This document shows positions 41,489-50,132 of a DNA stretch of 64,000 bases, one piece after another. The stretch comes from Phycisphaerales bacterium (GTDB lineage: Bacteria > Planctomycetota > Phycisphaerae > Phycisphaerales > UBA1924): the NCBI GenBank assembly GCA_023382935.1, contig JAHDXL010000001.1, positions 152,792 to 216,791 on the forward strand, given 5' to 3'. The stretch's first letter is position 1. Each line of letters starts with the position of its first letter. Position numbers and translations under genes: made by a program. A model generated the notes under the pieces. It was not told where the DNA came from and made no database searches. It saw only the letters and a list, made by a program, of their open reading frames with translations.

Positions 41489-43345
41489 TCACCGGGGCCG
41501 ATCCGGGTGCTCCATGTCCACGTCCAGATACTTCACGTAGTTGAAGAAGTTCTCCGTCGGCTTGAAGTTCCTGAGCCACGGATAGTTCAGGTAATAGCGC
41601 GTCCGCGCCATCGCACCGGCATACGGCGCGTCTTCGATGATCATGTCGCGCATCGTCTCGTACATCGCTGTCCGCTCGCTGCCCGCAGGCATCGTGCGGA
41701 TCGCCTCGTACATCGCGTCGTACTCGGTGCGGCTGTAGTTGAAATGGTTCGACCCCGGCGACACGTTCGGGCTGTAAAACAGCGCCAGGTTATTCTCGGC
41801 GTCGGGATAGTCCGACCCCCATGCGAAACTGAAAAACTGGGCCTTCTTGTTGTTCACCGCCTCGATCAGTTCCGAAAAATCCACGTAGCGGGGGTTCAGA
41901 CGGATGCCCACCTCCGCGAAGTTGCGCTCCATCAACGCCGTGATCTTCTCGTTCACCGCGCCGCGCCCGGTGTAGAAATCAATCGGCGGAAGATCCTTCA
42001 CCAGCCCGTCCGCGCCCACCCGGTATCCCGCCTCGACGAGTTTCTCCCGCGCCTTCGCGTAGTCCGGACCGCGGTAACTCACCGGCGCCCGATTCCCCGG
42101 CCCTTCCGGGAATCCATCCAGCCCCGGCGGAATCGGCCCGTCGTACACCACCGCCGTCCCCCAGTAGTACGCCTCGTTCAGTTCCTCCCAGTCCATCGCC
42201 AGACTGATCGCCTGGCGCAACGCCTTCTTCCCCGGCATGTATCCGCCCACCAGCGGGTCTTCCATGTTGAACCCGCGGAATATGAAATCCAGCAGCGGCA
42301 CCTTGAAGTGCACGATCCCCTCCCTCGCCACCGACCGCTTCAACTCCTTCGTCCGACGGCTGAACATCTGCTCGAACGCGAAGTCCGGCACCGTCGTCAT
42401 GTCCAGACGCCTGGCCTTGAACTCCAGCCACTGCGGTTGCGCCTCCACGAAAAACGTCACGTCCACCCGATCCACCATCGGTATCCGCTTCCCCGCAGGC
42501 AGATGAAACCCGTACTCCTCGTCCTCCGGCATCCACTCGTCGGGGTAATACGCCTCGCGGTACTTCGGATTGCGCGTGAAGCGAATCCGGACCCCGCGCA
42601 ACCAGTCGCTCTCGTCGGCCAGCATGAACGGACCAGTCCCCACCGGCCGCCCGCTGAACTTGGTCCCGAATGCCTCCACCGCCTCACGCGGCACCACACT
42701 CAATTGGAACATCGCCAGTTTCCAGGCAAACTGCTGCACCGCCTCGGTCAGTTCAATCTCGAACTCGTAGTCGCCCAGCACCCGCATCCCGGAAACCGGG
42801 GCGTCATAGTCGAACTTCTCGCCGGCCTTCACCCGCGCCGACTGCTCGTCCTTGTACTCGTTGAACCCCACGATCTGCCCGTCCAGCAGCCACCAGTTCT
42901 TTTCCTTGTTCACCGGGTCGGCCAGACGCTTCCACGAGTAGATCACGTCGCGCGCCTTCACCTCCCGCCCCGTGCCGCCCGGGAAGCACGGGCTGTCCTG
43001 GAAATACACCCCCTCCCTGAGCCGGAACCGCCAGGTCTTCCCGTCTTCGCTGATCGACGGCATCTCGGCCAGCAGCAGCGGCTCCAGTTCCAGAGGCCTC
43101 TTGAGGTACTTGTACTGAACCAGCGTCTCGTACAGCAACGCGATGCACCGGTTCTCATACGTTGTCGAGCCCAGAATCGGGTCCAGGGTCTTCGGGCCCT
43201 CGGTCGCCATCGGTAGCCGCAGCACCTTCAAAGGCCCTTGGGTACCCGCGCCGGCCTGTCGCTCGCACCCCGTCAACCCGCACGCAAACAGAAACAGCCC
43301 CGCCGCCGCGACGACACGGAGCAACCATGATTCTCCCAGTCTCAT
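41489..43345 (-). CDS. oppA: Oligopeptide-binding lipoprotein, SBP family 5
   Basis: 618 residues. Lipoprotein signal LRVVAAAGLFLFACGLTGC with lipobox LTGC (Cys about 29). The SBP_bac_5 domain follows: GPKTLDPILGSTTYENRCIALLYETLV, EDGKTWRFRLREGVYFQDSP, KARDVIYSWKRLADP, PVGTGPFMLADE and PGKKALRQAISLAMDWEELNEAYY. It binds peptides or similar ligands and delivers them to OppBC. Start at 43345 is preceded by GGGGGAG at a spacing of about eight. First gene of the SBP-B-C-D-F operon. Confidence 0.95.
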   Translation of the reverse strand: MRLGESWLLRVVAAAGLFLFACGLTGCERQAGAGTQGPLKVLRLPMATEGPKTLDPILGSTTYENRCIALLYETLVQYKYLKRPLELEPLLLAEMPSISEDGKTWRFRLREGVYFQDSPCFPGGTGREVKARDVIYSWKRLADPVNKEKNWWLLDGQIVGFNEYKDEQSARVKAGEKFDYDAPVSGMRVLGDYEFEIELTEAVQQFAWKLAMFQLSVVPREAVEAFGTKFSGRPVGTGPFMLADESDWLRGVRIRFTRNPKYREAYYPDEWMPEDEEYGFHLPAGKRIPMVDRVDVTFFVEAQPQWLEFKARRLDMTTVPDFAFEQMFSRRTKELKRSVAREGIVHFKVPLLDFIFRGFNMEDPLVGGYMPGKKALRQAISLAMDWEELNEAYYWGTAVVYDGPIPPGLDGFPEGPGNRAPVSYRGPDYAKAREKLVEAGYRVGADGLVKDLPPIDFYTGRGAVNEKITALMERNFAEVGIRLNPRYVDFSELIEAVNNKKAQFFSFAWGSDYPDAENNLALFYSPNVSPGSNHFNYSRTEYDAMYEAIRTMPAGSERTAMYETMRDMIIEDAPYAGAMARTRYYLNYPWLRNFKPTENFFNYVKYLDVDMEHPDRPR

Positions 43346-43526
43346 GCCGTGCTCCCCCGCATCGTCACCGGTGACTCCCCGCTCCCCCGCAAACCGGTAC
43401 CCAAGCGGGGCCGCATGGTAATGGATACCCCCCCCGGTACACAACGCCTCAACGCACCCCTCATCGGCGTACCGTTGCCCGGCGTCACCTCATGACAGCA
43501 AACTCCCGGTGATCCGGAGAAAACCC

Positions 43527-43916
43527 GTGCGGCGCTCACCAAACCCCATCCTCGGCCTTTCGCTCGCGCTCCTGACCGGTGGCTGTCAGGGGACTCGGCC
43601 CCCTCGCCCCAGCCTCATCTCCCACATCGTCCTCATCAGCCTGCGCGATCCGGCCGACGCACCCGCCGCTCTCTCCGACTGCAACACCCTCCTAGCCGAT
43701 ATTCACAGCATCGAGACGTTCGCGTGTGGCGGACCGATGGAAGGTGGGCGAGACATGGTGGTGGGCGACTATGACGTGGGGCTGGTCATCGGCTTCGCCT
43801 CGTCCGAGGACTACAAAGCCTACCTCCTCGACCCCATCCACCTCCAACTGCTCGAAAAATGGAAGCCCCGCGTCGCCCACATGCGAATCTTCGACATCGT
43901 TGACCCCACCCCGTGA
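43527..43916 (+). CDS. Dabb-domain (stress-responsive alpha-beta barrel) lipoprotein
   Basis: 129 residues. The start VRRSPNPILGLSLALLTGGC looks like a lipoprotein signal (Cys about 20). The mature part reads SHIVLISLRDPADAPAALSDCNTLLADIHSI, DYDVGLVIGFASSEDYKAYLLDPIHLQLLEKWKP, the Dabb fold pattern in which H/Q-x-V-L-x-x-(F/L) strand and the Y-x-x-x-P-x-H motif are typical. Secreted Dabb proteins are of unknown role. GTG 43527 is preferred over GTG 43509 because GGAG lies seven bases before it. Confidence 0.8.
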   Translation: MRRSPNPILGLSLALLTGGCQGTRPPRPSLISHIVLISLRDPADAPAALSDCNTLLADIHSIETFACGGPMEGGRDMVVGDYDVGLVIGFASSEDYKAYLLDPIHLQLLEKWKPRVAHMRIFDIVDPTP

Positions 43917-43929
43917 TGGACCCATCTGC

Positions 43930-45054
43930 ATGACCGGCCCCGAAATTAGTTCCGCCCAGGCCACCACCTTTGAAGTCGATGGCCGCCAAATGCTCTCCTT
44001 TGCCGGCTGCAACTACCTCGCCCTAGCCCACCACCCCCGTGTCCTCGCCGCCGCCGCCGAGGCCATTGCCCGCTTCGGGCTCTCCACCTCCGCCTCACGC
44101 GAAACCAGCGGCAACACCATCCTCCACGCCACCCTCGAACGCGAAATCGCCGAGACCACGCACGCGGGCGACGCCCTCGTCGTGCCCGACGGCTACACCG
44201 CCAATCTCGCCGCCGCACAGACCCTCGCCCGTCTTGGCGTGCGCCACGCCATCATTGACGAACGCGCCCATCGCAGTCTCTTCGACGCCGCCACCGCCGC
44301 AGGTCTGTCCACACATCGCTTCCCCACCGCCGACGTCTCCGCCGCCGCCGCCTGGCTGGCCACGCTCGGCACGGCCGAGTCCGTGATCTTCACCGACGGC
44401 GTCTTCACCGCCGACGGACGCATCGCCCCCCTCGTCGAACTCTCCGGCCTTGACTGCCGCCTGCTCATCGACGACTGCCACGGCTTCGGCGTCCTCGGCC
44501 AGGCGGGTGCCGGCACCGCCTCCCTTCTCGGCGTCAAACTCAACGCCCGCATCATCCTCACCTCCACCCTGGCCAAGGGCATCGGCTGCGCCGGCGGATT
44601 CGTCGCCGGCTCCACCGACTTCATCGAGGCCGCCCGCCGCTTCGCCAGCGCCTACATCTGCACCACGCCCACCGCCCCCCCGCTCATCGCCGCCGCCATC
44701 GAGGCCGTCCGCATCGCACGCTCCGACGACGATCGCCGCGCCCGTTTGGCCTCGAACGCGCGACGCCTCACCCACATCCTCTTCTCCCGTGGCCTGGGCT
44801 CTTTCGAACCCCAGACCCCCATCTTCGCCTTCGCGCCCGGCGACCAAGTCCGCTTGCGGGCCCTCGCTGGACACTTCTCATCCCTCGGCCTTTTCGTCCC
44901 TCTGATCGCCTATCCCGGCGGTCCATGCCCGCTCTACTTCCGCGCCAGCGTCACCAGCGAACACGCAGATGAAGATTTGGCGTGCCTAGACGAAGCCCTC
45001 AACTCCGGACTCCACGCCCCCATCCCCTCGGGCGTACTGTCCAGACATGCCTGA
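43930..45054 (+). CDS. PLP-dependent alpha-oxoamine synthase family enzyme (AONS/KBL-like)
   Basis: 374 residues. Fold-type-I aminotransferase with FAGCNYLALAHHPRVL, SRETSGNTILHATLEREIAE, DGYTANLAAAQTL, DERAHRSLFD (His114 stacking on the cofactor), LLIDDCHGFGVLG (Asp182) and the PLP lysine in TSTLAKGIGCAGGFVAG (Lys216). The family contains 8-amino-7-oxononanoate synthase and 2-amino-3-ketobutyrate CoA ligase, which condense acyl-CoA with an amino acid. No biotin or threonine genes are adjacent, so the substrate is open. ATG 43930 has only a weak Shine-Dalgarno. The 3' end overlaps the next gene by eight bases. Confidence 0.88.
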   Translation: MTGPEISSAQATTFEVDGRQMLSFAGCNYLALAHHPRVLAAAAEAIARFGLSTSASRETSGNTILHATLEREIAETTHAGDALVVPDGYTANLAAAQTLARLGVRHAIIDERAHRSLFDAATAAGLSTHRFPTADVSAAAAWLATLGTAESVIFTDGVFTADGRIAPLVELSGLDCRLLIDDCHGFGVLGQAGAGTASLLGVKLNARIILTSTLAKGIGCAGGFVAGSTDFIEAARRFASAYICTTPTAPPLIAAAIEAVRIARSDDDRRARLASNARRLTHILFSRGLGSFEPQTPIFAFAPGDQVRLRALAGHFSSLGLFVPLIAYPGGPCPLYFRASVTSEHADEDLACLDEALNSGLHAPIPSGVLSRHA

Positions 45055-45853
45055 CCACGACCTCCAGCAACGCCTCGACTTGGCGCTCTCTGCCGCTATC
45101 GAGGCCGGAAAGGTCACTCTCCAGTACTTCAACACCCGCAGCCTCGGCATTGAGACCAAGGGCGACGGCACCCCCGTCACCCGCGCCGACCGCATGGCCG
45201 AGCACGCCTTCCGACAGATCATCGGCGCACGCTACCCTGCCGACGCCGTCGCCGGCGAGGAATACGGGCTGTGCGCAGGCACCAGCCCGTACACCTGGAT
45301 CGTCGACCCCATCGACGGCACCTTTTCCTTCATCCACGGCGTGCCCCTCTACGGCACGCTGGTCGGGCTGGAGAAAGACGGCGAAATGGTCGCCGGCGTC
45401 ATCCACATGCCCGCCATCAACGAGAGCGTCTACGCCGCTCGAGGCCTCGGCGCCTGGCATCGCCTTGCCGACGCCGAACCGACCTCCGCCCGCGTCTCCA
45501 ACATCGCCTCGCTCGATCAGGCCCTCGTCCTCACCACCTCTTCCGACTACTTCCGCAAGGCCGGTCTGCTGGAGACCCTCGACGTCATCCAGCGCCAGGC
45601 CGGGCACAACCGCGGCTGGTCCGACTGTTACGCCTCGCTGCTTGTCGCCACCGGACGCGCCGAAGCCGTCGTCGAGCCTGTCATTCACAAGTGGGACGTC
45701 GCCGCCATTCAGCCCATCATCGAAGAGGCCGGCGGACGCTACTCCGACTGGGCCGGCGTCGGCAGCGTCGAAAGCCCCGACTGCCTCCTCTCCAACGGAC
45801 ACATCCACGAAGCCCTGCGCGCTCTTCTCCCCGCTTCCTCCATCGCCGGCTGA
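45047..45853 (+). CDS. Inositol-monophosphatase-family phosphatase (HisN-like)
   Basis: 268 residues. Metal-dependent phosphatase with the two family signatures: GEEYG...WIVDPIDGTFSFIHGVPLYGTLVGL (about 68-105; Glu, Asp, Asp metal ligands) and the C-terminal HKWDVAAIQPIIEEAGGRYSDW (about 208-229). The ETKGDGTPVTRADRMAE segment is typical of the histidinol-phosphatase subgroup, but no other his gene is here, so inositol phosphate, 3'-phosphoadenosine phosphate or histidinol phosphate are all possible substrates. It overlaps the PLP enzyme gene by eight bases and precedes the zinc-ribbon gene by three. Confidence 0.88.
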   Translation: MPDHDLQQRLDLALSAAIEAGKVTLQYFNTRSLGIETKGDGTPVTRADRMAEHAFRQIIGARYPADAVAGEEYGLCAGTSPYTWIVDPIDGTFSFIHGVPLYGTLVGLEKDGEMVAGVIHMPAINESVYAARGLGAWHRLADAEPTSARVSNIASLDQALVLTTSSDYFRKAGLLETLDVIQRQAGHNRGWSDCYASLLVATGRAEAVVEPVIHKWDVAAIQPIIEEAGGRYSDWAGVGSVESPDCLLSNGHIHEALRALLPASSIAG

Positions 45854-45856
45854 GCC

Positions 45857-46195
45857 ATGCACCGTCCCGGAGCCAATCCAGCCGACATGCAACCGCACGA
45901 CTTCCTGTGCGACTTCTGCGGCCGAGCGTGGGACGGCGCCTTCCCCATGGTCGAAGGACACAAGGGCAGCCTGATCTGCGGGCCCTGCCTCACCGTCGCC
46001 TACACCGAGGTTGTCCTGCTTCGCGCACCGTCTGCCGGCGAGCACGCATGCTCCATGTGTCTGGAGGCAAAGTCCACGCCCGGCTGGCGCAGCCCGGCCA
46101 TTGAAACCGCGTGGATCTGTCTCAACTGCGTCAAGCAGTCCGCCGGCAAACTCCACAACGACCCCGACTGGGACTGGCACAAGCCCGTGGCCTGA
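45857..46195 (+). CDS. Zinc-ribbon protein with four CxxC motifs, function unknown
   Basis: 112 residues. CDFC (about 18-21), CGPC (41-44), CSMC (65-68) and CLNC (89-92 or so) form two probable zinc sites. The rest is short and polar, with FLCDFCGRAWDGAFPMVEGHKGSLICGPCL near the start. Proteins of this kind are common in planctomycetes with no assigned role; zinc binding is inferred from the cysteines. It probably shares a transcript with the upstream phosphatase. It converges on the M56-TPR gene, with a 123-base gap. Confidence 0.78.
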   Translation: MHRPGANPADMQPHDFLCDFCGRAWDGAFPMVEGHKGSLICGPCLTVAYTEVVLLRAPSAGEHACSMCLEAKSTPGWRSPAIETAWICLNCVKQSAGKLHNDPDWDWHKPVA

Positions 46196-46318
46196 TCCTT
46201 GGGCCAACGGCTCGGGGCGCAACGCCATGACCGAGTCCTTGTGCCGCGGCCAGCCTTCTTCCGTGGAGCCGTCAGTGGGAGCGACCGTGTCCGGATCGAT
46301 GACCGGTCCTGTCTGTCC

Positions 46319-49108
46319 TCACGGCTTCCCCGCCACGGCCGTCTCGCGCAACCGCCCCAGCAGCGCCTTGAACGCCGCATCGTCGCGCAGTGTCTTGAGA
46401 TCGCGGTCACCGGCGATCATCTCCGCGTCGTCCATCCCGTCGGCCACCGCACGCTCCAGCCATTCCAGCGCTGCGGTCTTCTGCCCCTGCTGCGCCAGCG
46501 CGCAGGCGACGTTGTACGCCGAAACCGGAGCCCTCCACCCCGCCGCATGCAGCGCCTCGAAATCCTCCTGCGCCGCCGCGTAATCCCCCAGGCGCAGTTT
46601 CGCCCACCCGCGCCGGTGCAGCGCGTCGCGATCGCCCGCATCTGCCGCCAGCCTTTCATCAGCCTGACGCGCCAGTTCTTCCCACGTCTTCACCCCGAAC
46701 CGGGCCAGTTCGACGCGCGCCACCGCGTCGTACATCGCCGTCTGCACGGCCCCACGCGCCAGCAGGTTCGACACCCGTGCGTCGGCTCGCACACGCTCGG
46801 CGTCGCGCATGCCCGCCAGTCCGGCCGCACGCAGCCCTGCCGCCGCTTCATCCGTTCGACCAGCCATCGCTTCCACGCGCGCCAACTCAAACAGTCCCTC
46901 GCCCGCGTTCATTCCCTCCCGCATCGCGGCGATCAACACCTCCCGCGCCTGCCCGTGCCGCCCAGACTCCGCCAGTGCGTTGGCCCGTTCCCGCTCAATC
47001 ATCCACTCAAACCGCCTCGATCCCATCACCTCGGCCTGAGCACACAGTTCGAGCACGCGATCCCACTCGTAAAACTCGCGCGCCAGCGCCAACTGCCGCT
47101 TCATCTTCTCCACTTCCGTCACCCGCGACAGCGCTCGAACAAACCGCGCATTCCCGCGGATCGACTCCAGGTCCGGATCGCTCCGCGCCAGCGCGTAGTC
47201 CATGAAACCCTCGTCCACCGCCCTCTCAAACGCTTCCACCGCTTCATCCGGCCGCCCCCGCAGCGCGCGCAGGCACGCCTCGTTGTACGCCTGCACGCCC
47301 AGACGGTAGCCCAACTCTTTCTGACGCTGCAACGCCCGCTCGGCCTCGTCAAACCGCTTGATCGCAAGGGCGCAGTAACTCAGCAGATGCCACGTCGCCC
47401 CATCCTCCGCACACAACGCCGACAACTCATCCAGCGCCGCCAGCGCCGCCTCGGCCTCGTGCGCCTTCATGTGCGCCCGCGTCCTCTCACGCAGTTCATG
47501 CACGCGACGCGCACGCTCAACAAACTCCCTCCACACCGCGATCGCCTGCACATCGGCCAGCGCGCTCTCGCTCTCCAGTCGCTCGGCCACATCCATGCCC
47601 AGACGCATCGCCCGCTCAACCTCGCGCAGCGCCGTCTCCGTCTCCCCGCGCCGCGCAGCCAGCACACCAAGCCAGTATCGCCACTCGGCCTTGCGACCAT
47701 CCAGTTCCACGCTCCTCCGGATCAGCCGCTCCGCCTCGTCCAGTTCGCCCAGGTGCACCAACACGATCCCCAGACGCGCCGACGTCCCGGCGTCCTTCGC
47801 ATCCAGCCGCAGCGCTGCTCGATATGCCCCGTCGGCCGCCGTCCACGCCCGCGCCTCGAACCAGTCGTCGCCCTCACGCTTCAACGCCGCAAGCAACGCG
47901 ACCTCGCGCACACGCTCGTCCAGCGCCGGTAGTTCGTCGCTCGCGGCCTGCCTCGCTTCGCCGGTCGACATCGTCGGCAGCAGCAGCGCCACCATCGCCA
48001 CCGCCGCCGCCAGGATCGTCCGCGAACCCCGCGCCGTCGCTCTCGCCGCCATCACCACCCACAACCGCTCCACCAGCGCCCCCTGCCCCGCCCCCGAGGC
48101 CGCCAGCGCCGGCGCCGGACGCCGCGCCTGACCCAGTCGCTCCACCACGCCGATGATCGCCTCGGCATAGTCGCGCCGTCGCCCATCCACCGCTTTGACC
48201 GCCCACGCATCGCACGCCAACTCCGCGTAGCGCTCGATCCGCCGTGCCGCCAGCCGCGCCAGCGGATGCCACCACAACAGCGCCGATGCAAACACCTGCA
48301 CGCACGCGATCCAGTGATCCCGCCGCCGAAGGTGCGCCAACTCGTGCGCCATCAGCCCCACCGACCCTTCTTCACCGCACGAAATCCCCTCCGGCCACAG
48401 CATCACCGGACGCCCAAGCCCCCACACCATCGGCGTCCCCACGCCGGGAAAAGCCCGCAACTCGGGCATCCGCACGCCCAATCGCCCGGCCACCTGCTGC
48501 ACACGCTCACGCAACGCCGCGCCAGGCTGCCTCGATTGCCGCACCAGCCGATCCACTCTCCTCACCCGCCACAGAAACACCGACAGGCTCACCGCGGCTC
48601 CGCCCAGCCACACCGTGCGAAAAAACGCACCTGTCGCCGCCGGTGTCGGCAGATCAATCCATCCTCGCCGAATCACCGTTGGCGCGGGGGATGGTGCCGA
48701 CGAAGACTGGCGGATCGGGGGAAGCACGCCGGCGTGATCCCCGCTGCTGCCCAGCGTCAGCGCCGCCTCCTCGCCCCCGCCCACATAATCGGGACCGATC
48801 TCGCCCCACTCCAACTCGCGCGCCATCGCCGGAACCGAAGGACGCGACTCGGCCCAGTCACCCGACGGATCCAGCCGCTCCAGCCGAAGCCACGCCGACG
48901 TTTCCAGTTCCACGAAACTTTCGCGGAAGTGCCCCCGAATGGCCACCGGGCTCGACAACTCCACCGGCGGCAACAACAACACCAGAAGCACCGTCACCCA
49001 GATCGTGTGGCACACCGCCGGACGCCCGCGCCATCGCTGCTCCAGAAGCAGCATCGGCACCGCCACCAGGCAGGCGAGCAGCGTGTTTTCCACCAGCCAT
49101 CCCAGCAC
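46319..49108 (-). CDS. M56 family (BlaR1-like) membrane metallopeptidase with TPR tail
   Basis: 929 residues. Two N-terminal helices (about 5-22 and 33-48) start the BlaR1/MecR1-like sensor; further helices at about 160-180 and 270-282. The zinc site is HELAH (255-259) with Glu296 in AELACD, as in M56 peptidases. The penicillin-binding sensor domain of BlaR1 is absent. Instead, after a helix near 370, residues about 395-929 are tetratricopeptide-like repeats (for example DAGTSARLGIVLVHLGELDEAERLIRRSV and WRAPVSAYNVACALAQQGQKTAALEWLERAV). It probably senses a signal and cleaves the BlaI repressor encoded just upstream, 14 bases away. Confidence 0.9.
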   Translation of the reverse strand: MLGWLVENTLLACLVAVPMLLLEQRWRGRPAVCHTIWVTVLLVLLLPPVELSSPVAIRGHFRESFVELETSAWLRLERLDPSGDWAESRPSVPAMARELEWGEIGPDYVGGGEEAALTLGSSGDHAGVLPPIRQSSSAPSPAPTVIRRGWIDLPTPAATGAFFRTVWLGGAAVSLSVFLWRVRRVDRLVRQSRQPGAALRERVQQVAGRLGVRMPELRAFPGVGTPMVWGLGRPVMLWPEGISCGEEGSVGLMAHELAHLRRRDHWIACVQVFASALLWWHPLARLAARRIERYAELACDAWAVKAVDGRRRDYAEAIIGVVERLGQARRPAPALAASGAGQGALVERLWVVMAARATARGSRTILAAAVAMVALLLPTMSTGEARQAASDELPALDERVREVALLAALKREGDDWFEARAWTAADGAYRAALRLDAKDAGTSARLGIVLVHLGELDEAERLIRRSVELDGRKAEWRYWLGVLAARRGETETALREVERAMRLGMDVAERLESESALADVQAIAVWREFVERARRVHELRERTRAHMKAHEAEAALAALDELSALCAEDGATWHLLSYCALAIKRFDEAERALQRQKELGYRLGVQAYNEACLRALRGRPDEAVEAFERAVDEGFMDYALARSDPDLESIRGNARFVRALSRVTEVEKMKRQLALAREFYEWDRVLELCAQAEVMGSRRFEWMIERERANALAESGRHGQAREVLIAAMREGMNAGEGLFELARVEAMAGRTDEAAAGLRAAGLAGMRDAERVRADARVSNLLARGAVQTAMYDAVARVELARFGVKTWEELARQADERLAADAGDRDALHRRGWAKLRLGDYAAAQEDFEALHAAGWRAPVSAYNVACALAQQGQKTAALEWLERAVADGMDDAEMIAGDRDLKTLRDDAAFKALLGRLRETAVAGKP

Positions 49109-49122
49109 GCTCGCTGTCTCCC

Positions 49123-49536
49123 TCAGTCCATTCGGCCCGCTCCGCCGCCCGGATCGCCAACCGCGTCGAGCATCCGCCTCAACTCACGCAACTCCTCCGC
49201 GGAGAAGGCATGCTCGCGAACCAGCGTCAGCATCAGCGGCGTCGCTCGCCCGTCGCACACCCGATCCGCCAAGTCACCCAATTCCAGACTCAGCAGTTCA
49301 GGCTGACTGACCGCAGGCGTGAACAGGTGCGCCTTTCCCTCCTTGCGCGTGGAGACAAACCCCTTCTGCTTCAGGCGCATCACCAGCGTCTGCACGGTGG
49401 TGTACGCCCAACTCCGCCCTTGCGCCTCCAGCCGCTCCATCAAATCACGAACCGTGCCCTGCCCAAGATCCCACAAGACCTTGAGCACCTCCAACTCGGT
49501 GTCGCTTACCGAACCCTTCTTCTTGTGCTTCTTCAC
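49123..49536 (-). CDS. BlaI/MecI/CopY-type transcriptional repressor
   Basis: 137 residues. Winged helix: VSDTELEVLKVLWDLGQGTVRDLMERLEAQGRSWAYTTVQTLVMRLKQKGFVSTRKEGKAHLFTPAVSQ (about 9-77) is the full BlaI DNA-binding domain with the recognition helix AYTTVQTLVMRL. The C-terminal dimerisation part has the LTLVREHAFSAEELREL pattern. Such repressors are usually inactivated by the neighbouring M56 peptidase. It heads a two-gene operon; two dyads that could be its operators lie 70-120 bases upstream. Confidence 0.93.
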   Translation of the reverse strand: MKKHKKKGSVSDTELEVLKVLWDLGQGTVRDLMERLEAQGRSWAYTTVQTLVMRLKQKGFVSTRKEGKAHLFTPAVSQPELLSLELGDLADRVCDGRATPLMLTLVREHAFSAEELRELRRMLDAVGDPGGGAGRMD

Positions 49537-49605
49537 GAATCAGACCCCCTTCAGACCCCGGGTCACGGAAACATCGGACGCCGGACGGCGCCGCGACACC
49601 ATCCT

Positions 49606-49653
49606 ACGACAACCCGTCGTGGCGCACAACATCCCTTCCGACATCGTGTCGGA
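49606..49653. promoter_or_regulatory. Two operator-like dyads upstream of the BlaI gene
   Basis: ACGAC-AACCC-GTCGT (49606-49620) and TCCGACA-TCG-TGTCGGA (49637-49653) are perfect inverted repeats that share the CGAC...GTCG core. BlaI-type repressors bind dyads of this size in their own promoter, so these are candidate operators; direct evidence is lacking. Confidence 0.55.
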
Positions 49654-49715
49654 GCGTCCGGTCGTGTCGGCATCACTTCCGGGCGGGCCGTTTCCCAACA
49701 GGCCGCGCAAGGCCC

Positions 49716-50132
49716 TCAACGTCCGAGAAGCGTCAGCACGCTCTCGAGCATGTCCCGGGCCGTCGTCTCGTTCCCGCCCGGCTCGATCGTCACCGCCACC
49801 CGCGTCCCGCTCCGCGACAGCGACGACCCCACAACGACCCGGTGAAACAACCTCGAATCGGGCGGGCGCGCCACCACGCGCGTCCGGTCCTCGGTCGCCT
49901 CAGAACTCGTGATCGTGTATCCGCGCGACGCCAGCACCCTTTCCGCAGCCGCTCGTACCGATGCCGGAGGAATCGCCTCCGGAAACTCGCTGTGCAGCGT
50001 CTTGCCCTGGTAGATTGCCAGGATCGGCTCCCGCCCGTGCCACCCATAACTGGGGTGACGCGAGGGAGCACACGCACTCAGGAGGACAACTCCTCCGACC
50101 AGGGCCGGAATGGTTCGACGCCTTGCACCCAT
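49716..50132 (-). CDS. Small lipoprotein, function unknown
   Basis: 138 residues. The signal MGARRRTIPALVGGVVLLSAC has a canonical LSAC lipobox (Cys about 21). The mature part contains EFPEAIPPASVRAAAERVLASRGYTITSSEATEDRTRVVARPP and DMLESVLTLLGR; no family recognised. It is beta/alpha in character, similar to periplasmic small domains. Its start lies inside the 3' end of the NYN nuclease gene (55-base overlap in a different frame), which favours translational coupling but also leaves the start somewhat uncertain, as no GTG or ATG follows within the signal. Confidence 0.68.
   Translation of the reverse strand: MGARRRTIPALVGGVVLLSACAPSRHPSYGWHGREPILAIYQGKTLHSEFPEAIPPASVRAAAERVLASRGYTITSSEATEDRTRVVARPPDSRLFHRVVVGSSLSRSGTRVAVTIEPGGNETTARDMLESVLTLLGR

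Noticed and set aside
40754-43216. 820-codon plus-strand open frame across the opp region
   Set aside because: It is antisense to oppB and the binding-protein gene, is rich in His, Arg and Pro as expected from the complement of GC-rich codons, and shows no family motif.
46199-49845. Long plus-strand open frames opposite the M56-TPR and BlaI genes
   Set aside because: Both are antisense to genes with clear motifs (HELAH, BlaI helix), and their composition is that of shadow frames.
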